DNA from: Climacium dendroides
Lineage: Eukaryota > Streptophyta > Bryopsida > Hypnales > Climaciaceae
NCBI GenBank assembly: GCA_950106755.1
Contig: OX467083.1
Span: forward strand, 16,487,029-16,551,028
Direction: 5' to 3'
Length of the DNA stretch: 64,000 bases
The notes beneath the pieces are model-generated. The model did not search any database. It saw only the letters and a list, made by a program, of their open reading frames with translations, and was not told the DNA's origin. Below are positions 50,331 through 61,512 of this stretch, in pieces (position 1 is the stretch's first letter; the number at the start of each line of letters is the position of its first letter). The translations under genes and the position numbers were made by a program.

Positions 50331-50756
50331 GGAGCAATTGGAGCAATTTTTTGAAACAATTTGACCTAATTTCACCTTAATGTTCACAATGTGACTTAAT
50401 ATGAACAATTTGAGCTCTTTTTTGAAAGCATTTTGATTTAATTTCATGTTAATGTCAACAAATTCACTTAATTTCTTTTTAATATCAACACTTTGATTTA
50501 ATTTTCTCTTATTGTCAACATATGAATTTGACTTAATGTGTTTGTGTTTTTTATATGTAGTGAAAATTTGGAGTAGGAGCACTTGGAGTATAGTGAAGAA
50601 TATTCAAAAGGTGCAAATTTTTGAAGCACAAGTTCTATAAGTAAGTCTTTAACTTTTTGTATGCTAAGAATATTTTAAACCTTTATTTTTATAATTGAAG
50701 GGTTTAGAATATTTTCTATCTTAATTTAAACTTGTGATTGTTATTAATCATAAACT

Positions 50757-52230
50757 ATGGCTCAAGCTTTAGCTACGATTGATGACTTCGTGGATGTTAA
50801 TATCGATGGCATTGGATCCATGTGCATTCAATGTCAAAAGTATTTGACATTTTGTTTTAGAAAGGAAAAGGCTACTATTTGTTGTTATAATGGTAAAATT
50901 TCTAGCAAACATGTTAATCATCCCATTGTCCATCCAATGCTCTATGAGCTTTTTAGGGACAATACTTCTAAGTCTCGAGGATTTTTAAAATCCATTAGAA
51001 AATATAATCAAGCTTTTGCCTTTACAAGTATGCGTAGTAAATTTCAATCTGGGCAAGCTGAAGGACGAGGGGTATACACATTTCGTGTGAATGGAGAATT
51101 ATGCCACCATATTAGAAATTTAGCGCTTGAAGTAAATCACAATGCAAAATTTGCACAAATTTATTTTTTGGATGATGATTTGCAAACAGACCGTCGGATA
51201 GAGATTTTTGATGATTTTGATTGTGACACCGTAAACACCATTCAAAAAGTTTTAGAATCGGTTAATGCATTAGTTCGTGGTTTCAAATCTTCACGTGATG
51301 TCCTTTTAAGAGGACATTATGTGGGACTTCGTATATCCGGTGAGGCTTCAGATGAAGAACATCGTCAAAGATACAACCGACTCGTTGTTCTTAAGATTGC
51401 TGCTGTTGTTCTTGATGAACAACACATGGAATCTGAATGTGATATTATTCTTCACCGACGTGGTAGAGGATTACAAAGGATTAAGGAAATTCATCCTTTT
51501 TATGATGCATTATTTTATTCATTGTTGTTTTTTGAAGGGCAATATGGGTGGTCACCTGCTTTTAAAGCAAATATTGAAGTGACTTTAAAGTCATTTGTCC
51601 AATATATGCTTCGAAAGCGACCTGAGTCTAATGTACTACATAGAGTTGGAAGATTATTCCAACAATATGTAGTAAATCAATATTTACGTGTAGAACATGA
51701 AAATTTACTTTTCATCAAACAACATTAAGTAGAACTTCGTGCCAAATGTTATCAAGGAATTATAGATGTTTTACAAGAAGACAATGAAACACGCATTGGA
51801 CGTCACATTGTTTTACCTGCAACATTTATTGGCTCCCCTAAATATATACAAAACCTTTTTCAAGATAGTATGATTTTAGTTAGAGTCTTAGGTAAACCGG
51901 ATTTGTTTATCACAATGGCATGCAATCCGACTTGGCCTGAGATTATAGATGAGTTTGGTCCAAGTCAAATCCCTTCGGATCGTTCAAATGTAGTTGTACG
52001 TGTTTTTGAGCTCAAGTTGAAAGCCATGATGGAAGAAATCACAAAAAAAATGTATTGGGAGAGACGATTGTTATTTGTTATACTATCGAGTTTCAAAAGC
52101 GTGATCTCCTTCATGCTCACATTCTTCTTTGATTGAAAGACAAGGTCAATGATTGTAACGTTATAGATAGACTTGTATGTGCATCATGTTGAAAGAGGTT
52201 GATGTATTGTAAAAGCATTGCCAATGATTT
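50757..52230 (+). pseudogene. Helitron Rep protein (helitron helicase-like domain), broken and truncated
   Basis: Replication initiator part of a Helitron transposase. From the ATG at 50757 one frame runs to 52136, with a single TAA at 51726-51728. It contains CIQCQKYLTFC (a possible zinc finger), GVYTFRVNGELCH, LRISGEASDEEHR-type text, HIVLPATFIGSPKYIQNLFQD, GKPDLFITMACNPTWPEI and PSDRSNVVVRVFELKLK, the order expected for the helitron helicase-like N-terminal domain. At the A8 run near 52045 the frame slips by one base. In the new frame, YTIEFQKRDLLHAHILL follows, including the HxH of the Rep HUH motif (52112-52120). The reading then decays. The catalytic Tyr region and the Pif1-type helicase are absent. 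Confidence 0.9.
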
Positions 52231-55035
52231 TTGAATGGGATTGTTAGAGGGATTTCTAAAGCAAAATTTGTAATTCCAACTTCCAAGTGTTAGATCATTT
52301 ATTTGATGTAAAATTTTGTTTAAATGATTTACATTAGATAATTGTAGAAAAAAAGCCTATATGCAACTACTTCTCAACATTTATATATTATTATTATTTT
52401 GCAACACAAGTGCATCTCATATGCAACTACTCCTCATCATGCTCTGTTTTCCCTATTAGACTTAGGTTTTTTTCTATTAATATTTCTTCAAAGGGCATTC
52501 TTATTACAAAATTCTGAAATATACAAATTATTTGTCTAATCTAATCATATTTATAATAAGGTGGAAATTTTTAAGAAAGTGGAATTTTTATTTTCTTCCA
52601 TCTAGAACTTGAAATCTCCTCCAAACTTACCTTTTAAAGCTTTGTTGCAACATTTTCAAAATGTTACAAAATTCTAACATTTTACAAGGTGCCATTGTAA
52701 ATAATTATTAATGTTTTAGAATTACATACTAAGAAAAAGAATTCTTTGTAATTTCTTACAAAGTTTTGAAAAAATCACAACTAGTTGATGATTTACTAAT
52801 CCTATGATCCTAATAATAAAATATTAAAACAAAGCCTATAATTACAATGCAACAAATCAATACCAAAAAGGTTTCATTGAGAATATGTTGGGATGTCATT
52901 AGGATTTGGTATGAATGAATGAATGAAAAATTATAGATGAAATCATTACATTGTTTGCTTTTAATATGAGAGAATGACATAGCAATTTGTGCACTAGTAA
53001 AGAAGAAAACCCATGCCACTTATGGTTGCAATCTATATAATTACTATTGGCATACATTTGTTTGAATACGAATTCGGTAATGTGACAAAAGAACCCTATA
53101 ATGAGAAATAACATGCATTCAAGAGTGATAAATAATGTTATTTTTATAACACCAATTTTGTTACATTGGTAGCATGGTGTACCACAACTTTGGCACTTTT
53201 TCAGGTTGTATTCCCTCAAACACAAATCTATACCAATCATAATTGTTTGACTACTTTGTGCAAGCAAATGTTCTAAATTTTGGCATCCAAAACTGCACCA
53301 ACTTAATGAAATCAATAATACTAGTTATTGCATGCAAACCAGAATGTCAATTTTAAGTGGCAAGAAGTCCCAAAATTTGACACGTCTCAATCTCTACTAA
53401 TTTGTTTTTTTAAAGCTTTTTGTACATTGATGTAATTAAAAATAGGCCATTTTAGTATATATGACCATAGTGTGCACTATCCAAATAAATTTTTATCATA
53501 ACATTCTTGAAGTGGGAGGCTTAGAATCCTTTTATAGTATCATTTTACCAAGAATAATTCTTTGTATAAATGACCTACAATTTATAGCCACAATCCACAT
53601 TCAATATTGTATATATTGAAAGGAGCCTTGATTTCATGAAAAACAAAGAGACCCCCCTACCTTGAAGTTCAAAAATCAGTTGTTGTATGATTTCAAACAA
53701 TTTTTTTCAATTTTTTTCTACACTCCTCATAGTATAGGTGATCAAATCTTAAATTCAATAGCCTTAAAAGGATGACATAGATACTAAGTGTCTGATAGAT
53801 GACAAAGAACATTATATTGGGTACTCCAAAAATCGTGTAGTGCATTAAACTGCAACGGTGCTAGAGTGTGAGTGGGGAGCAACGAGCAAGGAGCAATTAG
53901 ATTTGAGCGCTCACTGTGAGGAATTTTACTAAAAATAGATATGTCAGAGTAATAATTAGGGTTGTCAGATCTAAATATAGAAATGTCAGAAACTAAAAAT
54001 AAAAAAATAAATCCAAGAAATTGCAATTTTTTTTATTGAAAATAATGAATTTTACATTCAAATGTTGCATGAATGGGCATAAATGAAGACTAGCATTTCC
54101 CACAAGTAGATGATTTTTCAACCATAGATTTGATGAATGAATGAGCTTCATTCATGTCATCCATTCATTCATGTCATCCATTCATCATCCATCCTCCCAA
54201 ATTTTTCTTTACATATTTGTAATATGTCTTAAAAAAAATGAACTTTTTTCCTTATAAAAATAATAATTTACAATTTTTTTGAAGTTTGCATTGTTGATCT
54301 TAAAACTTTGTTAACTAATCTGAGGTTGGTTGTGTTTTTTGTAACTAAGGTAGAAGCACCCATAATTGTCAAAATAAGGGGTTTGGGATATATTGTTGAT
54401 TAATAGACATCCAAAAAATTATTGAATTGTACTTAGAAGAGAAAAAGAATTTCAATGCATTTTTAAATTTATTTTTTGGACATTGTGAGAATAAGTTTTG
54501 AATTTTTAAAAGAGCCGATTGTACATTGACTTAAAACCACCACTTACGTCAAATTTTTAGATCAGGTACATTCCTGCAATTACATCTTCCTACTCCCCAA
54601 GATTTTCCAAGATTTAAGGAAGTGATGGTTATAGGTAAAGTAACAGTTATGGGTGAGGCTACTTTAAGAAACTCTTAGAAGGTTCATTTAGAGATATGTA
54701 ACAATCAGTTGTATAATGTTGTTTCATTATAATAAGTTCTCCTTAGAATGTAGTAGCATTTTCAAGATTCATTTGTAGAATTGTAACATTTCTTCCTGCA
54801 ATGTTTTTTGGCTAAATTTAGCTTTTTTTTAATGTATTTTTGTTATGTTTATGGTTTTACAAATCATTTCAGTTGTTTGTAAGCTGCTACAAACTATTTC
54901 CACCTTAAACTAATTAGGATTTAGCATACGTGTCAACTACTTCAATGGGCCATTCTATATTCATTTCTAAACAAAAGTAGTTTTTCAACCTAGTACTACA
55001 AGATGAATATACATCTTATAGATTGCTACCTACAA
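52231..55035. other. AT-rich DNA without supported genes
   Basis: Weak frames on the minus strand (52810-53315) lack any recognisable family. A GAGCAACGAGCAAGGAGCAA-type stretch near 53870-53920 and ATTCATGTCATCC repeats near 54140-54190 recur in inverted form near 63090-63330. Confidence 0.5.
53835..53930. repeat. Dispersed repeat with GAGCAA words, copy 1
   Basis: GCATTAAACTGCA followed by GTGCTAGAGTGTGAG and a GAGCAACGAGCAAGGAGCAA run. The complement of this order is found at about 63235-63325. Confidence 0.55.
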
Positions 55036-55887
55036 GAAGTAGCTTCACCTCATCAAAGCTCAAACTTGGTACATGTATGTACTTATTGTCCTCAGAATTT
55101 GCCTTGTAAATGAACCTAAAGACATAATACAAATGCTTGCAGTTCACCCAAGATTTCCTACTACCAAGTGCAGTTGTACTCATGGTGATGAAGTCTTCGC
55201 AGATACAAGCAAGAAAGTCTGAAATTGTGACTCGATAGACCTTCTAGTTGGAAAAGATGCCGGACAGTAGAGTTATCACTCTACTATAGCCAAAATATGG
55301 AATAACGACTATGGATTGAATGACAGCTTTTAGGTTTCGTGCTGTCTCCCATTTGTTGCAGTGGTCAATTGTCGGTGCATTAGGATTACGTCGTATGGTC
55401 CTACCCAATCGCTTTATCGGTTGCATATCACCATCAGATGGTTGAAAATTGCTATCTGGCTGTTTTGAGTGAAGGAAAGATACACCTCCATCTGTACTCT
55501 CTTCATTAAAGAGATGAAGCATAAAAGCATTGCTTCGTCTAGTTCCTCAGTTTGCAATTGAAATCCTGCTTCCTCCAGAGAAAGGATCTCTGATTTGGTG
55601 AGATGTGTTCCACATGCAATAGGCCATACATTTGGCAAAGGAGGCCAGTCATGAACCCACTTGATTTTAGAACCTCCTGCACAATGCATAAGGTCATCTG
55701 CACAAAACCAAAAATCAAAGTTGATGATGGCCTTGGTTCCATATTCTATCATGCGGCTATTGTAGATAGGTGCTGCTGTTCCATTCTTACTTGACTTGTT
55801 TATCTTGGCCCCACATTTCTTCTTCATCCCAACTTGAACTCCATGACAAGTCTTTCCTTCCTTTTTGCATTTAGCAATGTGCCACAA
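55036..55887 (-). pseudogene. SWIM zinc-finger gene remnant (transposase-like)
   Basis: Two overlapping minus-strand segments (55887-55414 and 55522-55244), continuing past a TAG at about 55242, read as one decayed gene. The C-terminal part shows CICEDF followed some 20 residues later by VNCKHLYYVF, the CxC...CxH pattern of a SWIM zinc finger. Upstream lie KKKCGAKI and VVIPYFGYSRVITL. SWIM fingers of this kind sit near the C-terminus of Mutator-like (MULE) transposases and FAR1-type proteins. No DDE core was recognised here, so the family is left open. Confidence 0.5.
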
Positions 55888-57195
55888 AGTAGGGTTGTAG
55901 TTTGTTTCAAGTACCCCACTTAGCTTAAAAGGATTTAGGGCTCCATATTTAAAGATTTAATGCACGGCCAACAATTGAATTTTTTAAATTTAGTTATCAA
56001 TACCCGATCTTTGGAATAATGAATTGTACATAGCACCACTTTCACATTGAAGGGTGATTAGAAGGCTCCAAATGGAGGCCTCTTCCAATGTAGTGGTGGT
56101 ATATTCAAATGTGAAAGTGATTATGAAGCAGTTGAGCGAAGAATGGATGATCTTATTGACCATTTATATCCTGGTTAGTAGATGTTTTATTTGGAGAAGT
56201 TATAATGAATTGGATGAGAATACATTCATTAGACTTGAAGAGTGCTATATATAAGAGAGATTGCGGTATTGCTAATAAGAAAGTCTAGTTCGCTTTCTTA
56301 GATTTTTTGGTTGGAGGGATGCCGAAGGGTTCTCATAGAACGAGACATAAGGCAGGACTTCGCTTCTCTAGCAAGAAACAGCTAGAAAGATCGAAGATAT
56401 TTAGGTGCTTACAGAAATCCAATGGTGGTGAAATTAGTAGCATTGTTCGGACCTTGTCGTATGAGGATGATGGGATTGAAAATGCACCTTTTGAACACGA
56501 GTTTAGTTTGACGCAAAATAGTGAAGGAATGGATATTGCCAAGCTTGACACTATTGATGAAATGAAAGTGGACGTATGCCAACCGAGTATACTAGAGAAG
56601 AACATGTCCCTAGTGATCAGCGCAGAGTTGGTAAGTTTATGTATTCATTGGTAGGATTGGAGCCATTAGACTATGAAGAGTTAATTGTATGTGTTGAATA
56701 TTTTTTGTTAAAGGTGAATTTGACACCAAACTTCATTTTGTGTATTTTGAGAAGACGATTCCAGCGGTATATAGCACACAAAAAATGGAGCATTTTTGAA
56801 TGTTCTACGGCCTAAAAACTAATTCAGCATCTTGGAATCTTCTCTAAAATCTTCAGAATCGGCTGATTTTTCAGCCAAATCTTGCCCAAATATTTGTAGA
56901 AGACTTTGCCGATTTTTGTAAAATTCCTTGTAACTTCAAAAAATCTGAAAAAAAATGGAGTTACTTTTGAGGTTATAATCTATGTGCTCCAAAAACTTTG
57001 GACCAGAAATCTATGAAATCGCAGATTTTATTAAAAAGATTCCCTTGGCCTAAATCTACCAATCTCTTCCTTCTCCATTGCTTGAAACCATCTTTTTGAA
57101 ACCAAAGAACAACTCCATGGGCTGATCTTCGACTTGCTTTGGTGTAGTTCTCTTCCTTCTCCATTGCTGTGTTTTGGCTTAGGGTTACTTCCGAA
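55888..57195. other. Intergenic region with an unassigned open frame
   Basis: 56307-56654 (plus) is a 115-codon frame beginning MVGGMPKGSHRTRHKAG, with no family recognised. It could be a decayed exon or chance. The remaining DNA up to the next pseudogene shows nothing clear. Confidence 0.35.
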
Positions 57196-57349
57196 ATGAA
57201 CTTACGGAGTGGCATGCTACGCAAGGATGGAGAGGCACGCAGCGACAGTGGGGAGAGTGTCTCCGACACCATTAAAGGCGGCAATGCGATGGAAGTTCAA
57301 GTTCCTACAAATCCTCAAGAGGTGCCATTTCTGAACACCCCTTTTTCAA

Positions 57350-59345
57350 GTTGTAAACTTGACCTCGTTGACGAGGTCACTTTTTCAGGGATTTAAGAGA
57401 TCACTCAAACGGTTCCGGTTTTGATGTATGATTTTCAGAAGATTGCAATTTCAGGGTTTGAAATGTAACCTCGTTGACGAGGTCACATTCTTGGGTTCTT
57501 TACAGTTTTACGAAGACGATTTCTAATTTTGATGCATAATTTCAAATTCTTTCTACAGGTTGTTGAATTAGATTGGAAAATGGGACCTCGTTAACGAGGT
57601 CACTTTTTTGAGATTTCTGAAATCACTAAGATAATTTCAGTTTAGGATTCAGATTTTGCTTTCTCTCGTAAGGTTTGCTGAATTAGATTGCACTAGTAGA
57701 AAAAAAATGACCATGTCAACAAAAAATTAACAAAAAAGTATTGAGGGTGTTTGTACCCGTGGTCGCGTTGTCTTGGACAATACCTAACAAAAAACTGTTG
57801 TCCATTTTGTTATGGTGGTCAAATCAGAAAAATAATAATATTAATTCATTTTTAAATTTGCTCAATGAATGATTGCCACATGCCAAGCCAAGAACCAACC
57901 CAGTACAAACTACCATGTAGGCCAAAAATAACACATATAAATGACCAAAAATTAGACTTTACAATTTAATTAGAAGAAAATTAGACTTTACAATTTAATT
58001 ACAAGAAAGCTAGAATTTACAAATAATTTAGGAGACAAGTTTCATAGGACTAAGTATTCAGTAATAGAGGAGAGGTGACTTTGGTGATAGAAGGTTAAAG
58101 GAGACAATCTCTTTATAGAAATGGGGTGGTAGGAGATAAAACAAACCATATGGGATATGTGAATTAAGACTATGAATGATTCATGTATCCCATATGGTTT
58201 GTTTTGACCTTTTTATCACCCCATTTGTATAAAGAGCTTGTCTTCTCTTCTCTTATGTCACCAAAATCACCTCTCTTACATCACTAGTGTATAAGAGGTT
58301 ATCTTTTTAACAAAGAAGTGTTAACTTTTTTGTTGATGTGGATGTTGTACTATTTAAAGCAACAAAAATTCAATGCCCATTTTGTTAGCTTGTTCAAATT
58401 AAGAAAAAATTGTTAAAACGATCAATACAGTATCACAGTCAACAAAAACTTATTAAATTTTTGTTGACTTGGACACCATTTTCCAGTAGTGTTGCAAAAT
58501 GTGACCTCGTCAACGAGGTCACTTTTCCAAGATTTCTGAAATCACTAAGACAATTTCATTTTAGAATTCAGATTTTGCTTTTCTAGTAAGGTTTACTGAA
58601 TTAGATTGCAAAATGTGACCTCGTCAACGAGGTCACTTTTCCAAGGGTTTAGAGAGGTGACAAAAATAGTTAAGTTTTCATTTTAGGCTTCAGTTTTCTC
58701 TAAGAGATTGTTGAAATGAATTGCAAAATGTGACTTTATTAACAAGGTCATTTTTCCAAGGGTTTAGAGAGGTGTTAAAGATAGTTTAATTTTCATTTTA
58801 GGCTTCAATTTTTTCTAAGAGACTACTAAAATGGATTGCAAAATGTGACCTCGTTAACGGGGTCACTTTTCCAAGGGTTTAGAGAGATGACAAAGACAGT
58901 TCAATTCTAATTTTAGGCTTCGGTTTTCTCTAAGAGACTGCTGAAATGGATTGCAAAATGTGACCTCATCAATGAGGTCATTTTTATAGGGTTTAAAGGG
59001 ATTACTAAGAGAATTCAGTTTTCACTTTAGGCTTCATTTCTTTGCCTTCTCACTACTGAAATACATTGAAAAAAGTAGCCTCGTTGACGAGGCTTCTTTC
59101 TTCAGATTTTTTAGGGATCACTTACATAGTTCAATTATCACTTTAGCCTTCATTGTTCTTTCTTTACACTATTGAAATACATTGGCAAAACAGACCTCGT
59201 TAACAAGGTCACTTCTACCAATGTATTCTAAACACTCACTTACAGAATCTAAACTTAAGTCTGAGGTTCAAAATGTATTTTCCCGATGCTTGCTTTAGGC
59301 TGAAAATGTAACCTCGTTAATATGGTCACTACTTAGGCTGATTTT
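57350..59345. repeat. 11-copy ~115-bp intronic tandem repeat with palindromic core
   Basis: Cores at 57361, 57467, 57584, 58503, 58617, 58732, 58847, 58962, 59078, 59192 and 59309 are versions of the palindrome GACCTCGTTAACGAGGTC. Spacing is 106-117 bp once the inserted 801-bp CACTA element and its duplicated triplet are subtracted. Linkers share GGGTTTAGAGAGGTGAC and TTTTAGGCTTCAGTTTTCTC. The array fills most of the first intron of the ParB-like pseudogene. Confidence 0.92.
57691..58491. mobile_element. Non-autonomous CACTA element, 801 bp, TSD TTG
   Basis: Starts CACTAGTAGAAAAAAAATG and ends CATTTTCCAGTAGTG, flanked by TTG at 57688-57690 and 58492-58494. It sits within the 115-bp repeat array. 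Both ends carry GTCAACAAAAA motifs. A foldback (about 58060-58270) includes ACAAACCATATGGGATA and its complement. There is no coding capacity. Confidence 0.92.
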
Positions 59346-61205
59346 TAATAAAGATGTAAAAAATACTTATTCTTGTTTTTTCAAAACAGAGCTTTATGGA
59401 CATCGATGGAGGGCTTCCACAAATGGAGCGCTTGGAGCTAGTCACCAATGATGATTCTTAGCTTGTGGTTGACAATCCTTAGGTTAGATGCATTTCTATT
59501 TATTTTTGTATGATAAATTCTATGATTGATTTTGTATTATAGTTGTCGTCATATTTGTTTTCATTTCCATGACTTCTTAATGTTAACTATAATTTGAGTT
59601 CAATTTTCTATTGATTGTAGGTTAACAGCACCATTGATATTCAAAGTGTTGATCAAGTTTTTGAAGGGCGAACGGTAGATGAGGTGGAAGTGAATGTGCA
59701 AAATGGTCAGAAATTGGACTCCAATGCAATCATCAACAGCATGCTCTTCAATGGTAGTGGTTCAGGATCTCGATTTGATATTCCTTTCTGCAGGATGATT
59801 GGGCTTCCGTTGGTTTGTCCTCTCCTCCAAAGTCAAGTGAAATGATTGGAGGCTGAGTTTGTTCATGGATATCGACAAGGTGATCGTGTACTTTACATGT
59901 TAACAACAAATGACAAGGGAGCTTCCAAATTAGTGGCACTTGAGATCGTAGAGACATGGGATGAACACTAGATACACGAGAATGACCAATTTGAGTGTTG
60001 GTTGAGTTCTCAACCAACCATCTCACACTTATCAAATCACATATTTTTCGTATGGGATGGCAATCACAGATTGGCGGCTTGGTATGCTTACATCCACAGA
60101 ATGCATCGTCATGACCGCAAGTGGCATTTGCCTGTTGATTATATGTTATTGGTGTCCAAAGGTCGTACATGCATTCTATTGGAGGCTATGAATGACATCA
60201 ATTGGTGAGTTCCAATGTTTGTTGAATCAATATTTATTTTATTTTACCGCTTCTTCAATTGTATTGTAATATTCTATGCTTTCACATTCATTCATCTTAC
60301 ATTCTATTTTCATTGATATTTGCAGATCTACAGAGCACTCCCATGTCAAAAGCAAATTGGTTCAATAATTGCATAGAATGAGTACCTATGACAACTTGCA
60401 ATTGGAAGAGTTCAAGGGGCTTCTAAGTGATGAAGATTACAAGAAATGTGAGGCCAGAAAGCTACCAGGTGCTTGGTATCCATTGACATCTCCCATCTTC
60501 ATACAATTCCTTCATCTGGTGAGTATCTTTTGTTTGTAATACTTTTTCATTCAATTGTTGTGATTTGTAAAATTCATTTTATACTGATTTTAAGTTCATG
60601 TTTTTCATGTGCAGCAAGAAATTGCTACTGTTTCAGATGTGGCTGTGCAAACTTACTATGAGAAGACACGGTTAGAAGAATGAACTCCGAAGGGTGTTCA
60701 TGAGGCCATGACTCAAGCCACCACTGCAGCTATCAAAGGATTTCGAACGGAGTTTGATAAACAATCCGCCATTGCAAATTCAAAAAATGGCATTGGATTC
60801 CTAGAAGAGGTATATTATTATGCCTACTTGCTTTTTTTATTTATATGATTATTTTTTTATTTGATTTTTACTATACTTATGTCTTTTCAAATTTCAGATT
60901 AACTTGCATTACAGCGCCAACAAGAAGCCCGAGATGTCTTTGGAGAAACTTCAAAGGATTTCAACTTCAAAGGATGCCAAGTTCAACCAAACCACAAGGT
61001 TCGTTGGCTTAGGTGGTGGAATTCAAGTGAGACTTCTAGGGAGGGTTTCAGATTCCCTGCCGTCGGTTTCAATACAATGACCTTAGAGACTTGGCCCTAT
61101 AAGGCCTCATTTTGGGCTGAGGTATATAATCAACTTTTTTTTCATTCATATGAAAAAATTTACATTTTACAAGTTTATAAATATTTTGATTATTATCTTA
61201 TAGTT

Positions 61206-61512
61206 GTACCATACCAAAGTGTGGTAAGAAGGAAACGCAGTCAAAATTCATTGCGGTTCTTTTCTCCACAATGCTGTACATACTGTTAACTACAGTTGTA
61301 GCCTTCCTTTTCAATTTTTGAATTGAATTTTTGGAATTTCATAGCATGTAATACCTTTCCAATGGTATATTACATGTCATCAAATTCCAAAAATTGAATT
61401 AGAAAATGAAAAAAAAAATTGCAGCAATAGTCAACAACATGTACAACATTGTGGGAAAAAAACTACAATGAATTTTGACTGTGGGTCTTTTTACCACATT
61501 TTGGTATAGTAC
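61206..61512. mobile_element. 307-bp inverted-repeat MITE-like element
   Basis: The ends GTACCATACCAAAGTGTGGTAA and (complement of the right end) GTACTATACCAAAATGTGGTAA pair, and complementarity continues through CAGTCAAAATTCATTG and CCACAATGnTGTACA. The inner part also pairs (CATAGCATGTAATACC...). The target duplication is unclear (perhaps TAG or TAGT), so no superfamily is assigned. It lies in an intron of the ParB-like pseudogene. Confidence 0.75.

Larger units (their letters stand above)
49179..52230 (+). mobile_element. Rep-bearing Helitron, 5' end intact, 3' part lost
   Basis: It starts TCATACTACTAAAATCAC after an A, matching the 5' end of the short Helitron at 7775-8446, and the similarity continues for about 390 bp. 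It carries a broken Rep gene at 50757-52136 and beyond. No helicase domain and no CTAG-type 3' terminus with hairpin was found downstream, so the element is truncated or its end has decayed. The right boundary given here is only where recognisable coding sequence fades. Confidence 0.8.
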
